Source of the DNA: Micrococcales bacterium 72-143
Lineage (GTDB): Bacteria; Actinomycetota; Actinomycetes; Actinomycetales; Microbacteriaceae
Assembly: GCA_001898835.1 (NCBI GenBank)
Contig: MKVM01000005.1
Coordinates: forward strand, 1-64,000
DNA: 64,000 bases
Direction of reading: 5' to 3'
Translations under genes and position numbers: made by a program
Shown here: positions 12,532 through 22,915 of the stretch, piece after piece
Numbering within the stretch: the first letter of the stretch is position 1
Layout of the letters: each line of letters opens with the position of its first letter
Notes under the pieces: model-generated
Database searches by the model: none
Told to the model about the DNA's origin: nothing
What the model saw: the letters and a program-made list of their open reading frames with translations, nothing else

Positions 12532-13577
12532 GGGGCGACTCCGTTCACGGGAAGGCCCGCGGTCTCGGGCAGCCCGAGCGCGAGGTTGGCTGATTGGATG
12601 GCGGCACCCGCGGTGCCCTTGACGAGGTTGTCGATCGCGGAGACCACCACGACTCGGCCCGCCGCCTCGTCGACGGCGAGCCCCATGAGCGCCGTGTTGG
12701 CGCCGGTCGTGTCATTCGAGCGGGGGAACGATCCGGCGGGGAGCACCCGCACGAACGTCTCGCCCGCGTAGGCGCCCTCCCAGGCCTCGCGCACATCGGC
12801 GGCCGAGACGCCGGGGGCGAGGCGCGCGGTCGAGGTGGCGAGGATGCCGCGCGACATCGGCACGAGCACGGGCGTGAACGAGATCGTGACGCCCTCGCCG
12901 CCCGCCGCGGTCAGATTCTGCACGATCTCGGGCGTGTGCCGGTGGATGCCGCCGACGGCATAGGCGGACGCGGATCCCAGGATCTCGCTCGCGAGGAGGT
13001 CGGTGCGCAGCGCCTTGCCGGCGCCCGAGGTGCCGACCGCGAGCACCGACACCAGGTCGTGAGCCTCGACCACGCCCGCGGCGACGCCGGGGGCGAGACC
13101 GAGGGTGATCGCGGTCACGTTGCAGCCGGGCACCGCGATCCGCGTCGCGCCGACGAGGTTGGCGCGCTGCTTGGCGGCGCCCCCCTCGAGCAGCAGCTCC
13201 GGCATCCCGTACGTCCAGGCGCCGTGGTACTCGCCGCCGTAGAACGCGTCCCAGGCGCGCTCGTCGGTGAGCCGGTGGTCGGCGCCGCAGTCGACGGCGA
13301 GCACGTCGTCGGGCAGCTGGGCGGCGATCGCGCCGGATGCGCCGTGCGGCAGCGCGAAGAAGACCACGTCGGCGTCCGCGAGCACACTCGCCTCGGTCGG
13401 CTTCAGCTCGAGCTCGCCGAGGCTCACGAGGTGCGGATGCACCGCACCGAGGCGCTGACCCGCGTTCTGGTGGGCGGTGACGGTGCGGACCTCGAACTCG
13501 GGGTGGGCGTCGAGCAGCCGCAGCAGCTCGCCCCCCGCGTATCCGCTCGCGCCCGCGACGGCGACGGAGATGGGCAT
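12528..13577 (-). CDS. argC: N-acetyl-gamma-glutamyl-phosphate reductase
   Basis: NADPH-dependent reductase for the third step of arginine synthesis. 349 residues. The Rossmann motif [14 protein letters not shown] is at residues 9-22 and the catalytic cysteine is in [13 protein letters not shown] near 150. First gene of argC-J-B-D-F. The ATG start at 13577 lies 7 bases after a TAAGGT -10 element, so a leaderless transcript can start here. A longer transcript from the promoter at 13737-13742 would read through the arginine-rich leader ORF first. Confidence 0.97.
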   Translation of the reverse strand: MPISVAVAGASGYAGGELLRLLDAHPEFEVRTVTAHQNAGQRLGAVHPHLVSLGELELKPTEASVLADADVVFFALPHGASGAIAAQLPDDVLAVDCGADHRLTDERAWDAFYGGEYHGAWTYGMPELLLEGGAAKQRANLVGATRIAVPGCNVTAITLGLAPGVAAGVVEAHDLVSVLAVGTSGAGKALRTDLLASEILGSASAYAVGGIHRHTPEIVQNLTAAGGEGVTISFTPVLVPMSRGILATSTARLAPGVSAADVREAWEGAYAGETFVRVLPAGSFPRSNDTTGANTALMGLAVDEAAGRVVVVSAIDNLVKGTAGAAIQSANLALGLPETAGLPVNGVAP

Positions 13578-13584
13578 GGGTTCA

Positions 13585-13590
13585 ACCTTA
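13585..13590 (-). promoter_or_regulatory. -10 element of a leaderless argC transcript
   Basis: TAAGGT on the minus strand with 7 bases between it and the argC ATG. The surrounding CGAACAATAAGGTTGAAC is the only AT-richer patch between the leader ORF and argC. No clear -35 and no recognisable ArgR box are seen. Confidence 0.5.
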
Positions 13591-13614
13591 TTGTTCGTGC
13601 GACAGGGGCTGAGA

Positions 13615-13675
13615 CGGCGACGTCACACGAGAGGCTGAGGTGCGGTCAGCGCTGCGACGTCGCCGAGATTCGGCG
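13615..13675 (-). promoter_or_regulatory. Mutually exclusive hairpins ahead of argC (candidate attenuator)
   Basis: Minus-strand RNA. Hairpin 1 is CGCCGA-ATC-TCGGCG (13661-13675), a perfect 6-bp stem covering the last paired Arg codons of the leader ORF. Hairpin 2 pairs CGGCGACGTCGCA (13653-13665) with TGTGACGTCGCCG (13615-13627), 13 bp with one G-U, around a 25-base loop containing the leader stop codon. Bases 13661-13665 belong to both, so only one can form. Neither is followed by a U-tract, so any effect may be on Rho, on elongation or on translation rather than intrinsic termination. Function is inferred. Confidence 0.45.
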
Positions 13676-13729
13676 CACGCGGCGGAGGCGGCGGAGCTCC
13701 ACGCTCTCGAACCGCATCCGCTGACCCAT
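13646..13729 (-). CDS. Arginine-rich 27-residue leader ORF upstream of argC
   Basis: ATG GGT CAG start at 13729, stop TGA at 13646-13648. Nine of 27 codons are Arg, six of them clustered as R-R-x-R-R-x-R-R at residues 13-20 (LRRLRRVRR). A TAGCCT -10 ends 7 bases before the ATG, the same leaderless geometry as its neighbours. The stop lies 68 bases before argC. By analogy with amino-acid leader peptides (trpL, hisL, cysteine leaders of Actinobacteria), this suggests ribosome stalling at Arg codons controlling argCJBDF. Caution: high-GC DNA often gives Arg-rich frames by chance. I recognise no homologue. Confidence 0.5.
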   Translation of the reverse strand: MGQRMRFESVELRRLRRVRRISATSQR

Positions 13730-13736
13730 GCGCACG

Positions 13737-13742
13737 AGGCTA
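13737..13742 (-). promoter_or_regulatory. -10 element ahead of the arginine-rich leader ORF
   Basis: TAGCCT on the minus strand, 7 bases before the leader ATG, just downstream of the DUF2252 stop codon (13753-13755). A partial -35 may lie about 17 bases upstream, inside the end of the DUF2252 gene. Confidence 0.5.
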
Positions 13743-13752
13743 GCAGAGGAGC

Positions 13753-15135
13753 TCAGAGGGTCGGGAATCGTCCGTCCCGCGCGGCCTGGTCGAAGGCGGC
13801 GTGGTCGGCCTCGGCCTGATCGGCGTAGGCGACCCCCCACCGCGCGACGGCGCGCTCGAATGCGTCCGAGCGGCCGAGATAGCCCGCGATATAGGGCACA
13901 GCCGGGCTCTGGGCGTGGCCTCGGGCGAGCACCCAGGCGCATGCGCGGGCGTACCAGCGGAAGGCGTCCTCGTCGAGCGTCTCGACCTCGACCGAGGAGT
14001 TGCCGTCGCGGAACTGACGCACGTAGAAGGCGCGCCCGTCGTTCTCGAGGTAGCCGAGGAACGGATCGGAGACCGCCTGCAGCACCCGCTGCCCGCTCAC
14101 CACCCGGTACCCGTGCTCGGCGATCGCACGCCCCTCGCGCATACCCGGCAGCGCCTCCCCCGGCATCCCGCCGTACTCGTACGCCACCGCCTGCCCTGCC
14201 TGCTTCACCTGCATCACGAGCGGCTCGCGGTCGGGGCCCGACATCGCGATGATGTAGCACCGCGTGCCGACGCTGCCGACGCCGACCACCCGGCGCACGA
14301 GGTCGTCGATGCGGTAGTGAGTGAACAGCAGCGCGACGTCGGCGCGCACCGTCAGCAGATACTGCTGGAACAGCTCCTCGACGACCGCACGCAGCTCCTC
14401 GCCGACGTGGGCGGTCACGGGCGGATCCTCGAGGAAGCGACGACGTCCGTCGTCGCCGAGCGCCGTCGTCCGGGCGATGACCCGCGACGAGGTGCGGCGC
14501 TTCGCGGCGCGGCGCGCCGCGCGCACGACGTCGCGGAGGCTGCCCGGAACCGTGCCCTTGCCGTCCAGGTCGATCCGGCGGTAGTAGCGTTCCAGCGCCG
14601 GAAGCGCATCGAAGTCGCGGATGGCGGTGCGGTAGGCGGCCGCCGTCGCGACCGCCGCGGCCTCGGCATCCGCAGCGCTCGCCCCTCGCGCGCGGGCGGC
14701 GACGACGATGCTCGCGACCAGCCGCTTCACATCCCACTCCCACGGCGCGACGGCGGCCTCGTCGAAGTCGTTCATGTCGAAGACGAGGGTGCGCTGCGGC
14801 GAGCGGTAGAACCCGAAGTTGGAGAGATGCGCGTCGCCGGAGATCACGACCTGCGCACCCGTCACCGGGTCTCGAGCCAGGTCGGCGGCCTGCACGGCCG
14901 CGGTGCCGCGGTAGAAGGTGAACGGGCTCTCCCGCATCCGCTCGGTGCGCAGGCCGATGAGCTCGGGCACGCGGTCGATGTTCTGCGCCTCGATGATGCC
15001 GAGCGGGTCGCGCCCGCCCGGATCCCGGTACTCGGCGTGGGCGGAGCGCGGCACCTGGGCACGCCGGGCCCGGCCCGCCTCGCGCAGTTCCGCGGCGGAG
15101 TACATGTCGAGCTCGTCGAGCTGGGTGAGGTTCAT
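13753..15135 (-). CDS. DUF2252 family protein
   Basis: 460 residues with the kinase-like features of DUF2252: GDAHLSNFGFY (catalytic-loop-like HLSNFG), VFDMNDFDEA (a DFD/DFG-like motif), and WDVKRLVAS. The family is related in fold to aminoglycoside phosphotransferase-type kinases, but substrates are unknown. The ATG at 15135 has a GGAAGGA ribosome-binding site. It is transcribed in the same direction as argC but separated by the leader region with its own promoter. Why it lies between pheT and argC is unclear. Not part of arginine synthesis as far as known. Confidence 0.85.
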   Translation of the reverse strand: MNLTQLDELDMYSAAELREAGRARRAQVPRSAHAEYRDPGGRDPLGIIEAQNIDRVPELIGLRTERMRESPFTFYRGTAAVQAADLARDPVTGAQVVISGDAHLSNFGFYRSPQRTLVFDMNDFDEAAVAPWEWDVKRLVASIVVAARARGASAADAEAAAVATAAAYRTAIRDFDALPALERYYRRIDLDGKGTVPGSLRDVVRAARRAAKRRTSSRVIARTTALGDDGRRRFLEDPPVTAHVGEELRAVVEELFQQYLLTVRADVALLFTHYRIDDLVRRVVGVGSVGTRCYIIAMSGPDREPLVMQVKQAGQAVAYEYGGMPGEALPGMREGRAIAEHGYRVVSGQRVLQAVSDPFLGYLENDGRAFYVRQFRDGNSSVEVETLDEDAFRWYARACAWVLARGHAQSPAVPYIAGYLGRSDAFERAVARWGVAYADQAEADHAAFDQAARDGRFPTL

Positions 15136-15158
15136 CGGCGTCCTTCCCGGTGCCCGTG

Positions 15159-15185
15159 AATCTAGTCGTTTCCGCGCGCTACAGT
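15159..15185. promoter_or_regulatory. Divergent -10 elements for DUF2252 and DUF937 genes
   Basis: Minus strand TAGATT (15159-15164) and plus strand TACAGT (15180-15185) flank about 15 bases. Both genes also have Shine-Dalgarno sites (GGAAGGA for DUF2252, GAGAGGA for DUF937). Confidence 0.45.
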
Positions 15186-15220
15186 GAGCCCACCACGCCC
15201 CGACGAGAGGAAGCACCACC

Positions 15221-15784
15221 ATGGCCCAGTACGACGACCTCCTGGCCCAGATCCCCATCGGCGACATCGCGAAGCAGCTCGGCATCAGCGAGGATGTCGC
15301 GGAGGACGCCGTGAAGCAGGTGATCCCCGGCCTCGTCGGCGGCCTGAAGGCCAACGCGGACGAGGGTGGTGCGGAGTCGCTGGAGAAGGCGCTCACGAAG
15401 CACAAGGGCGCCAAACTGACCGGCGTCGCCGATGTGGACACCGAAGACGGCAAGAAGATCGTGAAGCACGTGTTCGGCGGCAACGAGGACGCGGTCGTCT
15501 CGAAGCTCGCCGACTCCTCCGGGAAGTCGGAGGTAACCGACGTCATCATCAAGAAGGTTCTGCCGATCGTCGCACCCATCGTGCTCGCCTGGCTCGCCAA
15601 CAAGTTCCTCGGCGGCTCCTCCGGGGGCGCGTCGAAGAACTCGTCGAAGAACTCCTCCGACGGCGGCCTCGGCGACCTGCTGGGCGGGCTCCTCGGCGGC
15701 GGATCCTCCTCCGGCTCCTCGGGCGGCACGGGCGATCTGCTCGGCGGGCTCCTCGGCGGGCTCCTCGGCGGCGGCACGAAGTAG
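15221..15784 (+). CDS. DUF937 domain protein
   Basis: 187 residues. The N-terminal ~120 residues form the DUF937 domain (YDDLLAQIPIGDIAKQLGI, then a CxxH-free helical region and IIKKVLPIVAPIVLAWLANK). The C-terminal ~60 residues are Ser/Gly/Leu low complexity with repeated GDLLGGLLGG units. Such proteins are widespread but uncharacterised. They lack a signal peptide and may be cytoplasmic. A monocistronic plus-strand gene between convergent pheT and divergent DUF2252. Confidence 0.85.
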   Translation: MAQYDDLLAQIPIGDIAKQLGISEDVAEDAVKQVIPGLVGGLKANADEGGAESLEKALTKHKGAKLTGVADVDTEDGKKIVKHVFGGNEDAVVSKLADSSGKSEVTDVIIKKVLPIVAPIVLAWLANKFLGGSSGGASKNSSKNSSDGGLGDLLGGLLGGGSSSGSSGGTGDLLGGLLGGLLGGGTK

Positions 15785-15833
15785 CGCCGGCCACCCCTGC
15801 GTCCTCCCGAACGAACGCGGATGATGCGCGCGG

Positions 15834-18319
15834 CTACTCGCGGAGGGTCGCCCCGAAGCGCTCGGCGGCACGGGCGAGGCCCGCGAGCTTCGCGTCGGTG
15901 GCCTCCGCCGCCGTGAGGGTTCGGTCGGCGGCCCGGAAGCGCAGCGCGAAGGTCAGCGACTTGCTCCCCTCCTGCACGCCCTGCCCGCGGTAGTCGTCGA
16001 CGAGGCGGATGTGCTCGAGCAGCTCCCCCGCGCCCTCGGCCACCGCGTCGCGGACGTCGCCGGCCGGAACCTGCGCGTCGACGACGAGCGAGAGGTCCTG
16101 GGTCGCGGCGGGCAGGGTGCCGATGGGCGTCGCCTGACGATCGTAGGCGCCGAGCTCCACGAGGACGTCGAGGTCGAGCTCGTAGACCGCGACGACGCGC
16201 GGAAGGTCCGACTCGAGCGCGAGCGCGGGCAGCAGCTCGCCGGCCACGCCGACGACCCGATCCCCCACCCGCAGCTCGGCCGTGCGTCCCGGGTGCAGCG
16301 CCGGGTGGGCGCCCTGCGCCGGCCGGATGTCGACGCCGAGTGCGAAACCCACCTGCCGCACCGCGTCGAGCGCGTCGCCGAGTCCCGCGGGCACGGCGGC
16401 CGCGCCGGGCTGCTTCGGCAACGCCTCGCCGAGGAACAGCCCCGCGACGTGGCGCGCCTGCGGCGGGATGCCCGCGCCGAGGCGCGCGAGGGTGTCGTCA
16501 CCCGGGCGCTCCGCCCCCAGCGGGATGAACTCGGTGCCGTAGGCGACGCCCACCTCCGGGCGGAAGACGGCACCGATCTCGAACAGGGCGAGGTCGGTGA
16601 GCCCGCGCGCGAGGTTGCGGTGCGCGATCTCGGCGAGCCCGGGCAGCAGGGTACGGCGCAGCAGGGAGACCTGCGCGTCGAGCGCGTTCGCGAGCCGCAC
16701 GGATGCCGCGCCCGGCTCGTAGCGCTCGGCCACCGCATCCGCCACGAACGGGTAGGCGAGCACCTCGGTCGACCCGGCGGCGGCGAGCGTCTGCGCGACG
16801 CGGCGGCGGGCCGCCTGCGCCCGCGTGAGGCCGCGGCCTGCGGGGGCGATCGGCAGCTCGGCGGGGATGCGGTCGTAGCCGGTGATGCGGGCGACCTCCT
16901 CGACGAGCGAGACGTCGTCGACGAGGTCGGGACGCCAGCTCGGCGGCGTGACGGTGAGGAGCTCGCCGTCGGCCTCGACGGTCGCGCCGATGAGCTCGAG
17001 CGTGCCGACGACCTCGTCGCGCGTGTACGGCACGCCGATGACGGCCGCGGCGCGGTCGAGCGGGAGCCGCACGGGCGGGAGCGGCGTCGAGGCGTCGTAG
17101 AGCGCGCCGAGACCCTCGTCGACGGTGCCGCCCGCGAGTTCGACCAGCAGCTCGGCGACGCGTGCCGTGGCGAGCGGGGCGAGGGTGGGGTCGACGCCGC
17201 GCTCGTAGCGCTTCGCCGCCTCGCTCGGGAGCTTGTGGCGGCGCACGCTGCGGGCGACCGTCACCGGGTCCCAGATGGCCGCCTCGATGAGCACGTCGCG
17301 GGTGTCGCCTCCGAGCTCGCTGTACGCACCGCCCATGACGCCCGCGAGGCCCAGCACGCGCTGGGCATCGGCGACGACGAGGTCGGCGGCGTCGAGGGTG
17401 CGCTGCTTGCCGTCGAGGGTCTCGAGCTGCTCGCCCTGCGCGGCGCGACGCACGACGAGTCCGCCCGCGTCCACCTTGGCGAGATCGTAGGTGTGGTTCG
17501 GCGCGCCGAGCTCGAGCATGACGTAGTTCGAGATGTCGACCGCGAGCGACACCGAGCGCATGCCCGCGAGCCGCAGTCGGGATGCCATCCACGGCGGCGT
17601 GGGACGCGTCGGATCGATGCCGCGCACGACGCGCACCGAGAACACGGAGCAGCCGGCGCGCCCGCGCACGGGGGCGTCATCCCCGATCTCGAGCGGGTAG
17701 CCGGATACCGGCGGCGCCTCGATCGACGCGGCGGGGTCGCGGAAGGCCGCGCCCGTCGAATGCGAGTACTCGCGCGCGATGCCGCGGATCGAGAAGGCGT
17801 AGCCGCGGTCGGGCGTGACGTTGACCTCGACGGCGGCGTCGTCGAGCCCGAGCAGCGCGATCGCGTCGGTTCCGGGCTCGGGGTCGAGCCCCAGCTCGGC
17901 GAGGCGCAGGATGCCGTCGTGCTCGTCGCCCATGCCGAGCTCGCGCGCGGAGGCGATCATGCCGTCCGAGACATGTCCGTAGGTCTTGCGCGCGGCGATC
18001 GGGAACGGCCCCGGCAGCACGGCGCCCGGCAGCGTCACGACGACCTTGTCGCCGGGGCCGAAGTTGTGCGCGCCGCAGACGATGCCGCGCGGCTCGGCCT
18101 CGCCGACCTCGACCTGGCACCAGTTGATGGTCTTGCCGTTGGACTGCGGCTCGGGCTCGGCCGAGATCACGCGGCCCACGACGATCGGGCCGGTGAGCGG
18201 GAAGCCGTGCGTGTCCTCCTCCTCGAGCCCCACCTTGACGAGGGCCGCGTGCAGGTGCTCGAGGCTCACGTCCTCGGGGAGGTCTGTCCACTCCCCCAGC
18301 CAGCTGATCGGGACGCGCA

Positions 18320-18320
<1 letters not shown>
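15834..18320 (-). CDS. pheT: Phenylalanyl-tRNA synthetase beta subunit
   Basis: 828-residue beta chain of the alpha2-beta2 enzyme. Domains in order: tRNA-binding EMAP-like domain (about 40-150, with VCGAHNFGPGDKV), B3/B4 editing domain (about 210-400, PFLAG-like DISNYVMLELG), B5 DNA-binding-like domain (about 410-480), catalytic-like core, and a C-terminal anticodon-binding FDX-ACB domain (about 730-828). The ATG at 18320 shares one base with the pheS stop (TGATG), so the subunits are translationally coupled. A much longer in-frame extension upstream is not real, because it runs antisense through other genes. Confidence 0.97.
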
Positions 18321-19408
<1,088 letters not shown>

Positions 19409-19438
19409 TCACGGTTTCGTCAAGACCGGCCGCTCTTC

Positions 19439-19466
19439 CCCCCATCCGGGGGTAGACCCGTAAGGT
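19439..19466 (+). promoter_or_regulatory. Promoter and palindrome ahead of gluA
   Basis: -10 TAAGGT (19461-19466) ends 6 bases before the ATG at 19473, so the operon mRNA is probably leaderless. A CCCCC-ATCC-GGGGG palindrome (19439-19452) sits over the expected spacer or -35 position and is a candidate operator. Confidence 0.5.
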
Positions 19467-19472
19467 GCTTTT

Positions 19473-20267
19473 ATGGCGATGGATGCTGGCAAGGCCGACG
19501 AACAGCACTCCCGCACCTCCGAGAGACGCGGCGAGCCGCTCGTGGTCGTCTCGCAGGTGCAGAAGCATTACGGAGAATTCCAGGCTCTCACCGACATCGA
19601 TCTCACCGTCAACCGGGGTGAGGTCGTCGTGGTGATCGGCCCCTCGGGGTCGGGCAAGTCGACCCTGTGCCGAACGATCAACCGGCTCGAGACGATCACG
19701 AGCGGCAGCATCGCGATCGACGGCAGGGAGCTGCCGAAGGAGGGTCGTGCGCTCGCCGATCTGCGTGCCGATGTCGGCATGGTGTTCCAGTCCTTCAACC
19801 TCTTCGCCCACCTGACCGTGCTCGAGAACGTGACCCTCGGCCCGATCAAGGTGCGCCACCTGAAGAAGGCGGACGCCGAGCGCGAGGCGAAGGTGCTGCT
19901 CGACCGGGTGGGCGTCGGCCAGCAAGCGGGCAAGCTCCCCGCGCAGCTCTCCGGCGGACAGCAGCAGCGCGTCGCGATCGCCCGCGCGCTCGCCATGAAC
20001 CCCAAGGTCATGCTGTTCGACGAGCCGACGAGCGCCCTCGACCCGGAGATGATCAACGAGGTGCTGGACGTCATGGTCGCCCTCGCCCAGGACGGCATGA
20101 CGATGATCGTCGTCACCCACGAGATGGGCTTCGCCCGGAAGGCGGCGGACCGCGTCGTGTTCATGGCCGACGGCCGCATCGTCGAGGAGTCGACGCCCGA
20201 CGAGTTCTTCACGAACCCGAAGAGCGACCGCGCCAAGGACTTCCTGTCGAAGCTCATCACCCACTGA
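19473..20267 (+). CDS. gluA: Amino-acid (glutamate-type) ABC transporter ATPase
   Basis: 264-residue cytoplasmic ATPase of the polar amino-acid family. Walker A is GPSGSGKST (about 58-66), the Q-loop is [10 protein letters not shown], the signature is [15 protein letters not shown] and Walker B is [13 protein letters not shown]. It has a ~24-residue hydrophilic extension before the ABC domain. First gene of gluABCD. GluA is the name used for the closest arrangement in Corynebacterium. Glutamate specificity is inferred from gene order and the binding protein, not proven. Confidence 0.93.
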   Translation: MAMDAGKADEQHSRTSERRGEPLVVVSQVQKHYGEFQALTDIDLTVNRGEVVVVIGPSGSGKSTLCRTINRLETITSGSIAIDGRELPKEGRALADLRADVGMVFQSFNLFAHLTVLENVTLGPIKVRHLKKADAEREAKVLLDRVGVGQQAGKLPAQLSGGQQQRVAIARALAMNPKVMLFDEPTSALDPEMINEVLDVMVALAQDGMTMIVVTHEMGFARKAADRVVFMADGRIVEESTPDEFFTNPKSDRAKDFLSKLITH

Positions 20268-20349
20268 CCCGCACCTGCGAAACCCGAATCACCACCTACC
20301 CGACAGCCCACAAGGCGCAACGGACCACCAAGGAAATGAGGAGGAACCC

Positions 20350-21258
20350 ATGAGGGGCACGAGAATCCTGACCGGAGTGAGCATCGCGGCGGCAACACTG
20401 CTGGCGTTGACCGCCTGCAACAGCGGCTCACCCACATCCCCCGGCGGAACGGGGGGCGGCGAGGAGACGGGCGACGGCACGCCCTGGACGGTCGCCACCG
20501 ACGTCTCACTCGACGGATCGCCGACCTTCGAGGCGATGACCAAGCGCGGCAAGGTGGTGATCGGTGTCAAGGAGGATCAGCCCGGGCTCGGCTACCTCGA
20601 CGTGACCACGGGTCAGCGCACCGGGTTCGACGTCGACATCGCCCGCTGGATCGCCGCCTCGCTCGGCTTCGACGAGGACAAGATCGAGTTCAAGCCGATC
20701 GCATCCGCCAACCGCGAGCAGTCGATCGTGAACGGCGACATCGACTACTACGTGGGCACCTACTCGATCACCGACAAGCGCAAGCAGCAGATCGACTTCG
20801 CCGGCCCGTACTTCATCACCGGCCAGGGCTTCCTGGTCCGCAAGGACAGCGGCATCGACGACGTGAAGGACGTCTCGGACTTCAACGGCAAGACCGTCTG
20901 CTCGGCGACCGGCTCGACGCCGATCTCGAACATCAAGGAGAACTACCCCGAGATCAAGACGGAGGAGTACGACCTGTACTCCGCCTGCGTCGAGGACCTC
21001 ATCAACGGCAAGGTGGACGCGGTGACGACCGACCAGGCGATCCTGATCGGATACGCGGCGAAGTACCCGGACGACGTCAAGGTCGTCGGCGGACTCTTCA
21101 CCGAGGAGCGCTACGGTGTCGGACTCCCCAAGGGCGACGAGGTGCTGAAGGACCACATCAACACCCTCTTCACCGACGGTCACAAGATCTGGCAGGCGAT
21201 CTTCGACAAGAACCTGGGCTCCTCGGGCATCCAGGTCGAGCAGCCGGCGGTCGACTGA
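20350..21258 (+). CDS. gluB: Glutamate-type ABC transporter substrate-binding lipoprotein
   Basis: 302 residues. Type II signal peptide with lipobox LTAC (Cys about residue 23), a short Ser/Gly/Thr linker, then an SBP family 3 domain (KRGKVVIGVKEDQPGLGY, TGFDVDIARWIA, YVGTYSITDKRKQQIDFAGPY, TTDQAILIGYA). ATG with a GAGGAGGA site just upstream. Anchored outside the membrane, it delivers the amino acid to GluC/GluD. The ligand is inferred as glutamate or a related polar amino acid. Confidence 0.92.
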   Translation: MRGTRILTGVSIAAATLLALTACNSGSPTSPGGTGGGEETGDGTPWTVATDVSLDGSPTFEAMTKRGKVVIGVKEDQPGLGYLDVTTGQRTGFDVDIARWIAASLGFDEDKIEFKPIASANREQSIVNGDIDYYVGTYSITDKRKQQIDFAGPYFITGQGFLVRKDSGIDDVKDVSDFNGKTVCSATGSTPISNIKENYPEIKTEEYDLYSACVEDLINGKVDAVTTDQAILIGYAAKYPDDVKVVGGLFTEERYGVGLPKGDEVLKDHINTLFTDGHKIWQAIFDKNLGSSGIQVEQPAVD

Positions 21259-21317
21259 CCCCGGTGCGGGGCGGCCTCGCCGGCCGCCCCGCACCCGAAC
21301 CGCGAGAAGGAGGATGC

Positions 21318-21974
21318 GTGGACGTCATCTTCGGGAACCTCGACCTGTGGGGCCGGGCGCTGGGCAACACCCTGCTGGTGTTCGCCTTCGGCGGCGTCAT
21401 CGCCCTCGTGCTCGGGCTTGTCGTGGGCGCGATGCGCGTGTCGCCCGTACCCATCGCCCGGGCGGTGGGAACGGTCTACGTCAACATCATCCGCAACACC
21501 CCGCTGACCCTCGTCTTCTTCTTCTTCGTCTTCGGCTATCCGGTGCTCGGGCTGCCGAGGCTCTCCAACACCGTGCTCGGCATCCTGGCGATCGGCATCT
21601 ACACCGCCACCTACGTCGCCGAGACGCTTCGTGCCGGCATCAGCACCGTGCCGGTCGGCCAGGCGGAGGCGGCTCGCGCGATCGGCCTCCCCTTCGGGCA
21701 GGTGATGAGCCTCATCGTGCTGCCGCAGGCGTTCCGCACGGTCGTGCCGCCCATGATGAGCGTGTTCATCGCGCTCCTCAAGAACACCACCGTCGCCGCA
21801 GGCTTCTCGATCGGCGAGCTGGCCGCCCTGCGTGCCACCATCAACGACTCGCATGATCGTCCCGGCAACCCGATGGAGGTGCTGCTCTGGGTGGCGGTCG
21901 TCTTCGTCGTGCTGGTCCTTCTGATGAGCTGGGTGCAGCGCTATCTCGAGAACCGCTGGAGGATCGCACGATGA
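21318..21974 (+). CDS. gluC: Amino-acid ABC transporter permease
   Basis: 218-residue HisM-type permease with about five membrane helices and the EAA loop (VGQAEAARAIGLPFGQVMSLIVLPQAFR) that contacts the ATPase. The GTG at 21318 was chosen because AAGGAGG ends 4 bases before it; an in-frame start at 21264 lacks such a site. It overlaps gluD by 4 bases (ATGA). Confidence 0.92.
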   Translation: MDVIFGNLDLWGRALGNTLLVFAFGGVIALVLGLVVGAMRVSPVPIARAVGTVYVNIIRNTPLTLVFFFFVFGYPVLGLPRLSNTVLGILAIGIYTATYVAETLRAGISTVPVGQAEAARAIGLPFGQVMSLIVLPQAFRTVVPPMMSVFIALLKNTTVAAGFSIGELAALRATINDSHDRPGNPMEVLLWVAVVFVVLVLLMSWVQRYLENRWRIAR

Positions 21975-22906
21975 GCTCCGTCCTCTTCGACGTGCCGGGG
22001 CCCCGGGCGCGGCGCCGCAACGGGATCCTCGCGGTGCTCACGACCGTCGTCGTCGCCGCCGTCATCGGCTTCCTCGTCTACCGCATGTCGGTGACCGGCC
22101 AGTTCTCGGCGGAGAAGTGGTACGTCTTCGGCTTCTCCACCGTGTGGGGGCAGATCCTCAAGGCTCTCGGCAATACGCTCGCGGCCTTCGGCCTCGCCGC
22201 GGTGCTGAGCCTCGTGCTGGGTTTCGCCCTCGCCATCGGCCGTCTCTCCGACCACGCGTGGGTACGCGTCCCGGTGACGGTCGTCACCGAGCTCTTCCGC
22301 GCCGTGCCGGTGCTCGTGATGATGATGCTGCTGTACTACGGCCTTCCCGACATCGGCATCAAGATGGAACCCTACTGGGCGGTCGTGCTCGCGCTCATGG
22401 CCTACAACGGCTCCGTGCTCGCCGAGGCGCTGCGTGCCGGGATCGAGTCGCTCCCGCGCGGTCAGAGGGAAGCAGGCTATGCGATCGGCCTGCGGAAGAG
22501 CGGCGTCATGCGGCTCATCCTGCTTCCGCAGGCCATCCGGGCGATGCTGCCGGTGATCGTCGCACAGCTCGTCGTCACGATGAAGGACACCGCGCTCGGC
22601 TTCATCATCACCTACCCCGAGCTGCTGTACTACGCCAAGCTCCTGAGCTCGCAACAGGGTCGGCCCATCCTGCAGTCCGCGATCGTCATCGGCGGCATCT
22701 ACATCGTCATGTGCCTCATCCTCTCGGGCCTCGCGAAGTGGCTCGAGATCCGCACGCGCCGCTCGGGGCGCACCGTGCTGCCACCCCCGATCACACGCGC
22801 GACGATCGCCGCCCACGAGATCACCAACACGCAACTCATCTCGGCTCAGTTCATCGGCGGGAGCGCCGGCGACGCGGGAGGCGGTGGCGACGCAGGCAAG
22901 GGCTGA
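21971..22906 (+). CDS. gluD: Amino-acid ABC transporter permease
   Basis: 311-residue HisM-type permease, about five to six helices, with EAA loop RGQREAGYAIGLRKSGVMRLI. Longer than GluC, with a ~30-residue cytoplasmic N-terminus and a ~60-residue C-terminal tail rich in Gly. Last gene of the operon. It faces the monooxygenase gene tail to tail with a 9-base gap and no obvious terminator hairpin between. Confidence 0.92.
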   Translation: MSSVLFDVPGPRARRRNGILAVLTTVVVAAVIGFLVYRMSVTGQFSAEKWYVFGFSTVWGQILKALGNTLAAFGLAAVLSLVLGFALAIGRLSDHAWVRVPVTVVTELFRAVPVLVMMMLLYYGLPDIGIKMEPYWAVVLALMAYNGSVLAEALRAGIESLPRGQREAGYAIGLRKSGVMRLILLPQAIRAMLPVIVAQLVVTMKDTALGFIITYPELLYYAKLLSSQQGRPILQSAIVIGGIYIVMCLILSGLAKWLEIRTRRSGRTVLPPPITRATIAAHEITNTQLISAQFIGGSAGDAGGGGDAGKG

Positions 22907-22915
22907 TGCGTCACG

